The notes beneath the pieces were generated by a model. That model was not told the origin of the DNA, ran no database searches, and saw only the letters and a program-made list of their open reading frames with translations. 64,000 nucleotides of DNA. Origin: Prorocentrum cordatum (lineage: Eukaryota; Sar; Dinophyceae; Prorocentrales; Prorocentraceae). Shown here in pieces: positions 11,430-21,789 of this stretch (its first letter is position 1; the number at the start of each line of letters is the position of its first letter). Where the stretch lies: contig CAUYUJ010017646.1 in NCBI GenBank assembly GCA_963575745.1, positions 157,011 to 221,010 on the forward strand, given 5' to 3'. The position numbers were made by a program, and so were the translations under genes.

Positions 11430-12290
11430 GATGAATCGGAGGAGGAGCAGGAGGAGCAGCAGGAGGAGGAGGAGGAGGGAGAGGGGGATAGGGGGAGGGA
11501 AGAGGTGAAGGAGAAGGGTCAGGCGGATGAGAAAGAGAAATCGGAGGAGGATCAGGAGGAGGAGGAGGACCAGTGTAAACCCAATACGTATCAACGATGT
11601 TTGAATGTTCCCTCCCTCCAAGCTCCCTCTTCACATGCCCTTACAAGGATTCATTTCCACCGAGGGAAGTGCCCTGTCGGGAGGCATTCGTTTACAGATC
11701 CTGAAGCATGCAAAAACACAATTCGCATGCCTCCAACGCCACGAACCAACCTGACTGTTGCGACTTGGCGATCCCGAATCGCACCAGAACGCTATCCCTC
11801 GGACTTCAGCACTGCGAATCCAAGTAACTGTGTCGCCCTGGCAATCCTGAGTCGCTCCCATACGCCGTAGTTGGTACGGTAACCATGAGAACCATCGAAA
11901 TGTGTTTGCATTTCTTGCAATATGTGCGCTGCGCTAGGACGAGGGCCACTTGTTGAAAAGGACCCCCCTTAACCCGTGACACTCTTGCAGATGTTTGCAA
12001 ATAATGTGCGCGGCGCTTAGGCGACAGCAACATGTGAAAAAGAACCGCCTCCAACCAGTGAAACTATTGGAAATGTTAAATCCGAAAGTGCGCGGCGCAA
12101 AAGCGAGATCAAAATTTTGAAAAGGAGCCGCCCTCAACTTGCGCGGCGCTAAAGGCACGCCACATTTTGACAACCACACGCCCTCCATCTGCGAAACAGT
12201 TTTCAGCTTCTAGGCCTCAGACTCGTAAGCAGTAAGGCTGTCTCAGGAGAAACGCCCGGCCCGCCCTTCGGAGACACGGAGGAGTATTCA
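11430..12290 (-). mobile_element. Dispersed element F, copy 1, with purine (TCC complement) tail
   Basis: On the minus strand this matches, in order, the elements at 21790-22390 and 31075-31845: a GGCGTTTCGCCTGAGAC-like start (near 12275), a block of units with GCGCGGCGC and a TTTTCAA-type spacer, a block of units with GATTCGTGGCGTTGGAGTCC-like cores, then GAAGAGGGAGCTTGGAGGGA, then GTTGATNNGTNTTGGGTTT, then a TCC/CCT tract (GGA on the + strand, 11430-11575). No coding capacity is seen. It has the form of a non-autonomous retroposon with a microsatellite tail. Confidence 0.75.
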
Positions 12291-12299
12291 GAGGGCGAG

Positions 12300-12490
12300 C
12301 AGGAAGGCCAGTGGCCTCTTGTATGCCTCTTGGAGTCCCTTCGGATTCCTTTCGAGAGCATCTTGCAGTCCTCTCGGGGCGTCTTGAGGGCATCTTGGGG
12401 GCATCTTGGGGGCTTCATGGGGGCCTCATGGGGCCTGCTGGACACCTCTTGGGGCAGTCTTGGGGTACCCTTGGGAGCCACGGGAGCCAT
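12300..12490 (+). repeat. 11-bp CTTGGGGGCCT array
   Basis: Copies of TCTTGGGGGCA/GCC directly after element F copy 1. Confidence 0.8.
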
Positions 12491-12499
12491 CTTTCATTG

Positions 12500-13430
12500 G
12501 CCCGAAAGATACCCGTGCCCGGGGCCAGCCAAGGTGAGATGGGCCGTCCGGGGGACTGGGCGTTTGCTATTGTGCCTGGTCAGCTTGCCCCCCGCGCGCG
12601 CCAGTGCAGCATCCGCGTGTCAATGCGCAACGGCGCGCTCGATGGTTGGTTGTCTGATTGCAGCGACAAGCGTTGGTTTTTGTTAGGGACGTGTCGGGGC
12701 ATCGTGGTGCGCGCGAGGTTCAAAGCCGCCCATATGTGGGGGCGCCTGTCCCAATTTATAACCAGATGCGCTCCCTCGCCATCATCCTGGCAACCAATGC
12801 GTCTGGGCATGCCCTGAGGAACGACGTTGCAATGTCGCGCCCCCAGGGGGCCGCAGCGGCCACGTTGGGGGCGGTTCTGGAGGGCATGTGATGTGCTCGA
12901 GAGCGTTTTAGGCCTGCCGCCACCTCGGCTAGGCGCGGGGACCTGCCTGAAACCACCGAAACATACCCGGACCTAGCTGGGGTGGAGCTGCGACACCCCG
13001 GCTAGGTACGGGTATGTTTTTGGGTTTTCTGGGGGCAAGCTTACATAGCTGGGGTGAATCCGCGGGCGACCGTCCAAGGGGGGCTGCCTCTGGCGACCTC
13101 GCCCAGCGCTCAGAGCCGCGATGTCTCTGCATCGATCAATTCGCGATTGGGCGGTTGTCGCGCTGTGACGTTCGCGCCAGAGTTGTTCGCGTGCACCCCC
13201 GAGTGCGCGTTGATTCCTCAACACCAGGATATGTGTCTCTGGGGGCGCGCCTCCTGTGCAACTGGTCTACATCCACAGCAACCAGCGCGGGGTCGGCCAC
13301 TCCGCCGATTCGAGCGCACGCGCGATCGGTGCTAACGTGCACCTCGAGAAGACAGCGGTCTGCAATGCTCGATCGGCCGTCGCTTCTACACTTGTGCAGC
13401 CGCCGTCAGCTGCGATTAACCGCCCCCCCG
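12500..13430. other. Unassigned sequence with scattered protein-like frames
   Basis: Frames at about 12658-12891 (+) and 13054-13438 (+, two frames) have unbiased composition but no motif I recognise and no clear start or splice borders. They may be decayed coding sequence. A strong hairpin lies at 12959-13019. Confidence 0.35.
12959..13019. repeat. Long near-perfect hairpin
   Basis: The left arm CATACCCGGACCTAGCTGGG from 12962 pairs with the right arm ending GGCTAGGTACGGGTATG at 13016, with 2 mismatches in 23 base pairs and a loop of about 9 bases. Three flanking A-T pairs extend the stem to about 26. Confidence 0.85.
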
Positions 13431-13434
13431 GACC

Positions 13435-13978
13435 GTAAGGGTACGGGTATCTTTCGCGCTCGAGAATATTGAGACCATCTTTGAGGAGATCGATCAAAGA
13501 AGGGGGGCGCCTCAATTAGGGCCCCCCCCCTCCCCTCCAGGAGGCCAACATGTGGCCAAAACCTTAGTATAAGTACGGATAGCGGCCTTCTCGCCGAGGC
13601 GGCTGGGGGTCCTTTGGGGGGCCTCTTGGGGGTCTCTTGGGAGCCTCTTGGGGGCATCCTGGCGGCCTCTTGGGGCCTCTTGGGTACCTCTTTGGGCTGT
13701 CTTGGGGCACCCTTGGGAGCCTCGAGGGCCATCGTGGTGCCATCTTGGAGGAGGTCGATCAGCGAAGGGGCCGTGCTACATGAGGATCCCTCCCAATTGA
13801 GCCCAACATGTTGCGAAACCTTGGTAAAAAACAGTATCTTTGGCTGACTCGCTGAGGCCGTCTTCGACGCTCCCACGACCCGCGACACCCCCCCTCCAGA
13901 CCCAGGGGGAGGGCGGAGGGGGAGGGGTAAACTCCTCCTCCTCCTCCTCCTCCTCCTCCTCCTCCTCCTCCTCCTCCT
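13435..13978 (+). repeat. Dispersed repeat R, left half of a split copy, with 11-bp array and (CTC)n
   Basis: It contains GAGGAGATCGATCAAAGAAG (near 13482), an 11-bp CTTGGGGGCC array (13600-13740), a second GGAGGTCGATCAGCGAAG piece (13750), GAGGCCGTCTTCGACGCTC (13855) and GGAGGGGTAAAC (13920), ending in (CTC)n at 13935-13978. The same order is found at 37970-38535, where GAGGGGTAAAC continues straight into CCCCTCCCCGAAGGGG. Here that continuation appears only at about 19974. Confidence 0.75.
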
Positions 13979-14085
13979 AGCCCCCCGCGCGCTCAGGTGT
14001 TTGCACTGGGGGCCAGGAACTCCAGCACACCTGCATACCGCACTCGCGCCAGGGCTGCCCCCCCACGGCAGTCGTGCAGCCATGT

Positions 14086-16686
14086 ATGATGTTCTCGTCT
14101 TATGCTTGTTGGCGTAAGTTGTGCACGGTGGTTCATCTCGTCATGTCGAGTGGTGGGATTGATCGCATAACATTCGTGCATTGGAATTGTATGGCTGCAG
14201 ATACGACTCGACTTTGTGATATATCCGAAGAGCTTCGAAATGTAGATATCATCGCTATTTCCGGCACAGGTGAAAGAGCAGGAGAACAGTTGAGCACCGT
14301 CTGTCAACTGCCACATCATTTCGCAATTCGACATGGATGTGTGCCAGGACGACATGTAAACAAAGCATGCGGACTGGCGCTTCTGCTCCGACGACAAAAG
14401 TTTCGAGAGAAGCACGTGGTCGACTCCCCTCCCCCGCCTCGACATCACCAAGGGCGTGTCGCCCTCCACAGGATCCGCTCGGGCAGATTCGACGTGTTGG
14501 TGCCGCTAACATACTTTCCGCCCCGCCCATCGCAAAGACGAGAGGGCAGAGAATCCGTCGAGAGTCCGTTCAGGAGGTATCGCAGTACGGTCGACGCTAT
14601 GTGCACATGGTTAGAACAAAGTGTCACTTGGGCTCGGGCACGTTCCACGCTGTTCTGGGGCATGGATCTCGACGACTCTCTCGGGCAACGACGACAGCCA
14701 GGCCCCCTTGTAGTCCCCATCGAGTCCGAGGTGTTCGGTGAATACGGTAGAGGTGAGCAACGTTATGCAGGGGATCGTGTTCAGGAGCTCTGTGAGAAGC
14801 ACGGCATATGTTTCCCCTCGATGGACTTCCCCGTCGGAGACACATTCTTCGGACATCGAGGTTCGAGTTCGATCGATCATGTTGCAGTTTTTCAGTGGCA
14901 GAGATCTCTCATCCTCGAATGTCGTGGCCTACGTCGATCGAACCTTCGCCTGAAGCTGATCGCGAAGAGAGGGCTCCAGGATCATATTCCCATACTGTCG
15001 TCTACTTCGCACAGCTTCGACATGTCGCGGTCCAGACCCGAGGGGGCCCGTTGGGATTACGATGCGCTCGCGCAAGCATTACGGCATGGCACTGGAGTCT
15101 TGGGATTCATGAAAGACCTTGAGGAAGCCTTCGCGGGGCAGTCCGACTGGCAAGATTTCTTAGAGACAGCGACGGCACCCGACGGCGCCTGGCAGCGGTG
15201 GATTTCGACGGTGTACCAGGTAGGAGAACGGCATTTCGGGAAGGGCTCGACGAAGGACCCCCAGGCTCAACGATATGCTGCAGAACGTAGGATGTTGCTT
15301 GCTCTCAGAAGGCATCAGAGATCCATCGGGGACGATGACGTGCCGACGGCGATGGCCCTCGCCAGAATTTCACGGCACCTTCGACAGCTTCGGAGGGCCC
15401 GACTTCTTGCAGTCTCCGGGCAGCTCGTGACCGAAATCCGTGAGGCCTGGAAAGAACAACGACACGCCGAGGTCTGGAGACTGGCCCACCTCCTGGCGGG
15501 GCAGCGTCAAGGACCACGTAAACGTCGGTATAACCTCTCCACCGAGTTTGTCCCCAGGGCCGAGGAGGTACGTGAGTATTTCGCGCGTGATGGGCCCGCT
15601 GGCGGGTTTCGCGCTCTCCCAGTGGACAGCTTCGCCGCCTTTCGGGACGAGCAGCTCCAGGATCTTCCCGTCCCGCCACCAGTCTCCGCTGACAACTACC
15701 TCGCGGCTGAGCAAGGGCGAGAGGATCTCGCCCGAGTGGTCGGTCTACTGGAGCGCGCCCCCAGACGGAAGGCGGCGCCCTTGCACAGTGTACCGACAGA
15801 GATTTTGATGCTCGCGGCCGACCCCGCGAGGAGGTTCGACGGCTCCCATCGACGACGCCAGAACGATGCTGACGACGATGCTCATGATGGCCCTGAGCGG
15901 GCCCCTCCACGGCACCGTCTTGGGCGTGATCGGCGTGGTCTTGGTTCTGTCCCCGAGGAGATCTCCAACGAGGGCGCCCTCAGAGGCCTCCAGCACATCT
16001 TTCATCACATACGAAGGGTCCGACGGACCCCGCTGGTGTGGCATCATTCTCGGGCAATTGGACTTAGTAAAATGAACGGTAAGCTTGGGTTCAGTGCGAA
16101 ACGATACGTGCACGGATTATGTCGTCTGGGAGTTCTGTGGTACAAGGCCCAACTACAAGAGGGCCCCTCCGACCAGGTCCCCGATAGAGAACACGGGTAT
16201 CTCCCAGGGCGCAACAGGGAAGGGGCTATTATCTGTCAAGAGGCCCTCCACTGGCGCCTTCGTCGTCTAGGTATTTCTTCGGTCGCTTCCAAAGAGGATA
16301 TGTCTAATGCGTTCGGGTGCACGTCGTTCGAGGCCCTCCAGCGCACTGTCGAGGCGTCGATCAAAGAGGAGTCTCAAGTCTATTTCACGCAGAGGCACCA
16401 TCTCAGCACGTTTATGATACCTGCATCGGACGGGGAGCAAGTATTGCGTAACAGGTGCGGTGCATTCATGGGAGATACCCCAGCGGCAGTCTTTTTTGCG
16501 CGTACCTTCCGCCGACCAGCGCAGATGTGGTTGGATTCTATGCGACAGCATTCGTGGGGTCAGCTTTCTCCTCCACCTCGCCCTACGACGTACGACGAAT
16601 GGATCAGTCACCCGCTGGCCCCACCTCACCCTCCCGCTCGAGCTGGTGACTTTGTGTGGCCGTCCGAGGACCTCTGTGCAGCATAG
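14086..16686 (+). CDS. LINE endonuclease and N-terminal part of reverse transcriptase
   Basis: This would encode the nicking endonuclease and the first part of the reverse transcriptase used for target-primed reverse transcription in the nucleus. The APE-type endonuclease spans about 14160-14925: an HWNCMAAD start (14179), FWGMDLDD (14653) in the place of the usual GDFN block, and SSSIDHV (about 14863) for the catalytic D-H pair. A linker follows, then the reverse transcriptase: LSKMNGKLG (16060), HGYLPGRNREGAI (16192), KEDMSNAF (16291, motif A with catalytic Asp) and RCGAFMGDTPAAVFF (16453, motif B). The first ATG is at 14086, about 30 codons before the endonuclease. The stretch 15840-16020 is arginine/histidine-rich and unlike the family, suggesting a pair of compensating indels there. 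The TAG at 16684 stops the frame just before motif C, so the frame is about half of the usual length. The family call is firm; function of this copy is very unlikely. Confidence 0.85.
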   Translation: MMFSSYACWRKLCTVVHLVMSSGGIDRITFVHWNCMAADTTRLCDISEELRNVDIIAISGTGERAGEQLSTVCQLPHHFAIRHGCVPGRHVNKACGLALLLRRQKFREKHVVDSPPPPRHHQGRVALHRIRSGRFDVLVPLTYFPPRPSQRREGRESVESPFRRYRSTVDAMCTWLEQSVTWARARSTLFWGMDLDDSLGQRRQPGPLVVPIESEVFGEYGRGEQRYAGDRVQELCEKHGICFPSMDFPVGDTFFGHRGSSSIDHVAVFQWQRSLILECRGLRRSNLRLKLIAKRGLQDHIPILSSTSHSFDMSRSRPEGARWDYDALAQALRHGTGVLGFMKDLEEAFAGQSDWQDFLETATAPDGAWQRWISTVYQVGERHFGKGSTKDPQAQRYAAERRMLLALRRHQRSIGDDDVPTAMALARISRHLRQLRRARLLAVSGQLVTEIREAWKEQRHAEVWRLAHLLAGQRQGPRKRRYNLSTEFVPRAEEVREYFARDGPAGGFRALPVDSFAAFRDEQLQDLPVPPPVSADNYLAAEQGREDLARVVGLLERAPRRKAAPLHSVPTEILMLAADPARRFDGSHRRRQNDADDDAHDGPERAPPRHRLGRDRRGLGSVPEEISNEGALRGLQHIFHHIRRVRRTPLVWHHSRAIGLSKMNGKLGFSAKRYVHGLCRLGVLWYKAQLQEGPSDQVPDREHGYLPGRNREGAIICQEALHWRLRRLGISSVASKEDMSNAFGCTSFEALQRTVEASIKEESQVYFTQRHHLSTFMIPASDGEQVLRNRCGAFMGDTPAAVFFARTFRRPAQMWLDSMRQHSWGQLSPPPRPTTYDEWISHPLAPPHPPARAGDFVWPSEDLCAA

Positions 16687-17187
16687 GCACCATTCATCCA
16701 TCGCCCTGCGCCGCTGGCCTGTCGGATCTACGCCGACGACACTAGCGCTACCCACGTGGTGGCCTCTGCATTGAACGCCCAACACGTGCTGAACATATCA
16801 CACCAAAGAAGGCTCAGAGAGGCTTTAAAGGAGGAAGGAGGATACGAACATAACGCGGACAAGAGCCAGGTGTCGCCGTCTTTTGTAGGAGCTGGCTCCC
16901 AGGTGTACTCCAGGGCCATGTTTACAGGGGAAGTTCCAGCTGCAGGCAAGGTGGTTTTCGACAATATTACTTTGGGGATCTCGAGTGCTGTAAACGGTGG
17001 GACTCAGGTGGAGATCAGGAGGAGGATTCTAGCGTGTCGACGAGGGTACTATTCTATGGGACGGTTCTGGGCTCGCAATCGTGTCTGGAAATTTACTCGG
17101 ACGGTCTTTTGGGGCGGTGGTCCAGGGCGGTCTCCTTACGGGCTTAACGACGCAGATACTAACGACGACGCAGGAGAGAGCTCTTGA
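16687..17187 (+). pseudogene. LINE reverse transcriptase, catalytic YADD part after the nonsense codon
   Basis: Same frame as the preceding segment. Fourteen codons after the TAG comes YADDTSATHV (16729), motif C with the two catalytic aspartates, then HNADKSQ (about 16852) and RRRILACRRGYYSMGRFW (about 17020), typical of the palm/thumb region of this LINE group. The true frame leaves at about 17105-17115, where TTTTGGGG probably gained or lost a base; past it the +1 frame reads GAVVQGGLLTGL, as expected for the family, while this frame ends at a TGA at 17185. Confidence 0.8.
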
Positions 17188-19126
17188 TAAGGTTCTCGCG
17201 GGCTTCGCACGAAAAATCCTCGGGGGTGACGCCTGCAAGAAGATCCCAGTTCTCGATGCAGCTCTAGGCACTCCGCTGCTAGCACCCGACGGCAGCCCGC
17301 AGGTACAGCACAAAGCTGACTCGGACGAGTGTGTCTTTCGGCGCATTGGCATTGCACCATGCGGCACCGAGCTGCGAGTGCGCCGACTTCGGATGTATCG
17401 TCGGTGGATCCTCTTCCCTGAGCGGCATGCACAGGAGGTGGCTGCAGTATTTGGGCAGCTGCCTGTGGAGGAGTGTCCGACGCTCACGGCAGACGGCACG
17501 CTGGCCGAGTTTGCCAATCCATATGCATGGCGCTTCGCAGTCGATGTCATCCGTCTGCTGCGTCGATCTGAAGAAAACGACCTCCTGGACTCCCTGTTCG
17601 TGTACGAGGCCCCAACACCAGACCCCCTCAGGCTCAACATACGGGCGCTCTTCGAGGACCCAGAGGTACGAGATCGGCTCCTACGACTGGACCCTAGTGT
17701 CCTGCGGGCCGCGGCCAAGGCAGTGGCCATACCACCTCCACCTGGCCTCTACGCTCCTGCCCCTGCTCCTGCTGACCTCGACGATCTCGCTCCTCCACCA
17801 CTACCGTGTCCGTGGGTCTGTGATATTGCCGACAGTACTGGTCATGTGTGTGGATGTGTCTTCAAAACGAGAAGGGCCCTACTGGCTCATCAACGGTTCT
17901 CTCGGGCAGGTGGGCATTCGTATAGGTCTATTGTGCATTCGATAACTGTGACGAACTCGGGCATTTACTGCCAACAAACGTTCAGAACCCGAAGGATCGC
18001 CCAGGAACATACGTTGCACGCCGTCCTCAACAGGAAGTGCCCGCTAGTCACCGTATATCAGCACCCTCTGGAGGCCCCCATGTCCCTGCAGTGCCCTCTG
18101 TCCAGCATTACAACGGCGTCCCTCCGCGGTGGCCATGACGCGGCTTACTATTGCTCAAGGGACGAGCCCTTCGAGTCCTTTGAGGAGCTGCGACGACACC
18201 TCGCCACCCACGTCCCAGCCCCGCGCACGGCCGATGTTCAGGCTTACCGCAGAGCACCTCGAGGGAGCGGCCAGGTCACGCTCCGAGGGTCGCGGCGGAC
18301 CAGGGGTACAGCGGGCGCGAGGGCGTGGCCGCAGTGGGTCGCACGGGCATTCCCGTCCGCGTGGAGGCCGTCCAGGACGTCGAGACTCACAGCCACCACA
18401 GGCACGACCGCAGCTACCACAGGCGGCGGAGGCGGCACCAGCAGACGCAGGGCGAGTTCGGGGGGGCCGCCCACGGGACAACGTGCGCGACGATCTAGGC
18501 AAGCTCTACGGGCTAGACCCTTCGACACTCGACCGTCTTCCGCAGATGGACGCCCAGCTGATCGCCAAGTTGATGCCTGTTCTCGTCCGTGCAGTTCTCG
18601 GGAACACGTTCCAGCTCCGTCAGATCATGGCTGCAGAGTTCCAGACGTTCACGATGAGCGACGATGCCCCAGTGATTCGAGCCGCCTTCCAGGCGGGCAA
18701 AGCATATGCGCAGACAGCGGCTACGCTCAGAGAAAACACCAGGCCGACCCGCAGACGAACCCGACCCCCGAGGCGGTGATGGGCCCCGCATGTGCGCAGA
18801 TCTTCCTGATAGTATGTGCCGAGATTTCCAAGGAGGGCGACAAGGTAGGGGCCAAGAATCGGGCGAGCTGGGAGAACCACAAGGCGCGTCTAGATGCGAT
18901 CACCGACCAGGAGGAGCTCACGATTCTTGTACGAGGATTTCGGGTCAGCTCAGCCTACCGCGAGGGCACAGCCAAGATAGTGGTCTCGCTCGGCGACCCG
19001 CAGCTCCAGAAGTGCTTCACCGCCTGCCTCGAACAACTCGGGGCAGAACACAAGGTGGGGATCGCGCCACGCAGCCACAACGAGCGCGCGATGCAGCTGG
19101 CTCTCGACGAGTTCGAGCAGAAGTAA
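17105..19126 (+). pseudogene. LINE C-terminal region: thumb, zinc fingers and conserved tail
   Basis: Continuation of the polyprotein in a shifted frame (frame of 17081). GAVVQGGLLTGLTTQ (17115) and a helical stretch are followed by three cysteine/histidine clusters: CGCVFKTRRALLAHQR with a later His (about 17850-17920), CQQTFRTRRIAQEH with a terminal Cys (about 17970-18035), and CSRDEPFESFEELRRHLATH (about 18152-18210). These resemble C2H2-type fingers that end many LINE proteins and bind nucleic acid. The frame is formally open to 19126, but between about 18215 and 18775 it reads as low-quality sequence while the next frame (18200-18779) looks like protein. From 18779 the first frame is again protein-like up to LALDEFEQK and a TAA. 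At least two further indels are therefore likely. Confidence 0.7.
18215..18779 (+). pseudogene. LINE C-terminal segment in the alternate frame (RG-rich plus conserved helical part)
   Basis: This frame begins with an arginine/glycine-rich linker and then reads DLGKLYGLDPSTLDRL, LVRAVLGNTFQLRQIMAAE and AAFQAGKAYAQTA, with regular helix-like hydrophobic spacing, before stopping at TGA 18777-18779. The stop overlaps the ATG (18779-18781) of the next protein-like segment as TGATG. That could be a termination-reinitiation junction, but since the neighbouring frame is open across it, simple indel decay explains it as well. Confidence 0.55.
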
Positions 19127-19839
19127 AGCTTCCTCCCAACGCCAGCCCTCGACGCCAGCTACCGACTAATGTAGGATGTCGGATCCCCAGCGTGTCTGGG
19201 TATCGGTCATCCGTAGGGACTGATCAAACTACTGACGCTGGGACGGATCTGAGAGACTCTGGGGTGACGTCTAGTGCAGTATCCAATACTGAGATGTTGA
19301 CGTCTGGCTCGAAGTTGGCTGTGAGTGGTATGGCAGCTGAAGTTCGAGACGGTGACAGAGTTACTACTGATGGTGACGTTACGCATGATATGCAAGTGAA
19401 GGCTGCGAGAGATACGGCAGCTGAGGCCAGTGGGAAGTGTGAGAACGGCGCAGGCAGGCAGATCGGGATCGTTTCGTATCGGAGCTCTTCGTCGCCGACC
19501 TCGGCCTCACGAGGTGAGGCGCCACAGGCTGTTGCCCGTCATTCCAGGACGAGGGCTTCACAGGCCAGGCTCCCTGCTTCCTCTGTCCCTGCCCCCTCCT
19601 CTCGACAGCAGTTCAAAGACCTGGTCAGAATATTCACGCGATGACGGCCCGAAGTGGCCCAGTTTTTTCCGAAGCTTTCTCTGGGTTTAAGTCGAGGTTG
19701 AGCGATTTCACCTCGGGGTTCCCGCCGTGGGGGCCGCTTTCTCGCTGTAAAGCGCACGGTTGGTCGCCAGATTCCGAAGTCAATCGGATGTCTGGGCAGT
19801 TTGAGACTCGAACGCTCGGCCCTTCACCGTTCCGCCGCC

Positions 19840-20055
19840 GCCGCCTCCTCCTCCTCCTCCTCCTCCTCCTCCTCCTCCTCCTCCTCCTCTTGGTCATCCT
19901 CCTCCTCCTCACCCTTTCCCTCCTCCTCTTCTTCCTCCTCCTCCTCTTCCTCCTCCTCCTCCTAGTCATCATTCCCCTCCTCCCCGAAGGGGAAGAGGGA
20001 AGATGGAAGAGGAAACCGCTAAAGCACTGACGCCCAGAGGGCTGGTGGGATTCTT
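19840..20055 (+). repeat. (TCC)n tract and right half of split dispersed repeat R
   Basis: A TCC/CCT tract (19842-19975) leads into CCCCGAAGGGGAAGAGGGA and then GACGCCCAGAGGGCTGGTGG (about 20030). The same sequences follow directly after GAGGGGTAAAC at 38468-38545. Confidence 0.8.
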
Positions 20056-21380
20056 GGCCGTGTGAGGTCCGCCTGCAGGTGCAGTGAGACGGCAAATGTC
20101 TGTGGAGGAGTTGCCTCCCTCGTTCCTGGAGGGCGTCAACAGATCACCTGCACCGGTTTTGGCCGTTCTGATCCCCCACCCATGGTGGCCTGGCCAGGAT
20201 CGAAGCAGCCTGAACCGGTCAGGCGATCCAAGCACCGAGACCACCCAGTCTTCCTTGCACACTCGGTCCACAGAGACCACCAAATACATCTGCGCCCTCG
20301 GGAGACGCACTGCCGCCAGTGCTTCACTGCTGGATCCTACCGCAGACCGCAGACCGCAGAACTGGGCGCGTATGACTCGCACGCGTCGCTCTATCATTCT
20401 TCGTTGGAGGGACAAGGACATCCGGGGAGCCTCCCACAAGAGAGAAGCAAGCACCCGCCGTGATACACCGGATCATTCCTCATGTAAGCGTCTCGGTCCT
20501 TGATGGTTCGGTCCGTTCATGCGTGCAGCCCATGGGCTGTCTCTTTATCGACGTGTCAATGGGTGGCTGCTTTTTTGCATCTTCTTGTGCAACGGATGCT
20601 GCCTCCATAACACGCCTCCCTTTTCTAACGGTCATGCCTGAAGAGGAGTGAGAGATGAAGGAAGGAGGCAGGAGGAGGAGGAGGAGGAGGAGGACGACGA
20701 CGACGACGAGGACGGCGCCGTCACTCTCCGCTCTCTATCTCTCCCTCCTGCGCCCTCAGCTCCAATCATGCTCTGTGAATCCTACTCTCCTCTACTAATG
20801 GATCTTGCGCGGGCGGGGCGCTGCCTCTCCCGCACGCTGCCCTGGCTGTCCCGGGCTCTCAGAGTCGGCAGTGCGTCTTTGCTCATCGATCCGGAGCTCT
20901 ATTCGGAGCTGCTCCAAAGGTGTTTCACAGTGGTGCTCCCGCTGCAGCACTGGCCAGGATTGGCGCTATGCACCCCTCGTGTAGGCTGTCGGCCTGGCCC
21001 CAGCGCAGGCCACACTTGTGGGTCCGCTTTTCCGTCCTCGCCGTTGTCGCCCACGCCTTCCCTCCTCTGGCCCTGCCTGGTCATGTTGTTCCTTTTCCCT
21101 GCTCTTAAAGGAAAAATTAAAAAAAAATCCAACAAAAAAACAAAAAATAAAAAGAAACCTGCTCTTGAGTCTCCCCCTCCTCTCCAGCGTCATGCCGCAT
21201 CCTCCTGCTCATCCTCCTCCCACCTACGGCTTCACGTTCTGCCTGCGCTTCGCAGGATGGGGTGATGCGGGGGGCCCGGCTCCTCCATGACGCCCGTCGG
21301 CGGATGGAAAAGCATCAGCGCGAAAGGAAGGGATGGGCGGGAGGGGTTAGGATGTCAAGTGTGGCGCGCGCCACACCTGA
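20056..21380. other. Unassigned sequence
   Basis: A purine/GAC tract at 20670-20720 and an A-rich patch at 21110-21160 (AAAAATTAAAAAAAAATCC type) stand out. Frames present on both strands lack motifs. Nothing supports a gene. Confidence 0.4.
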
Positions 21381-21384
21381 CTTC

Positions 21385-21745
21385 TCGTCGTCGTCGTCGC
21401 GTCGTCGCCGTCGTCGCCGTCGTCTTTGTCCTCGTTGTCATCGTCCTCGTCGTCGCCGTCGTCTTCGTCGTCAAGGCCCCCCTCGTCTCCAGCCGCGCAG
21501 GTGATGCGCAGAGGCCGGCGGGCTCCCGCAAGCCGGAGCCCGATCCGCTCCTTCCTCTCCCACCCTGCCCCCCATGCCTCCTCCTCCTGCTCTCTCTGCT
21601 CGACCCCCGGTGATTCTCCCTCCTCGCTCCTCTCTGCTTCTCCCTCCTCCTCCTCCTCCTCCTCGCTCGTCCTCCTCGTTACTCTGCCGTTCATCCTCCT
21701 CCTCGTTCCGTCTGCCTCCTCCTCCTCCTCCTGCTCCTAATCCTC
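21385..21745. repeat. (GTC)n then (TCC)n microsatellites
   Basis: GTC/CGT triplets at 21385-21475 and TCC/CTC triplets at 21550-21745, separated by a short GC-rich piece. Confidence 0.85.
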
Positions 21746-21789
21746 TTCCTCCATGTGTCTTCCTCGTGAATAACTCTTCCCTTTCGCAC

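Larger units (their letters stand above)
13979..19840 (+). mobile_element. Non-LTR retrotransposon (LINE), APE endonuclease type, decayed
   Basis: The interval between two pyrimidine tracts that belong to the two halves of dispersed repeat R. It holds an endonuclease/reverse transcriptase reading frame, a broken C-terminal region with zinc fingers, and about 700 bases of apparent 3' untranslated sequence (19127-19840). No LTRs and no poly(A) are visible; the right border coincides with a (TCC)n tract. The coding region has one nonsense codon and at least three frame changes, so this copy cannot make the full protein. Borders are inferred from the split repeat and may be off by tens of bases. 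Confidence 0.75.
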
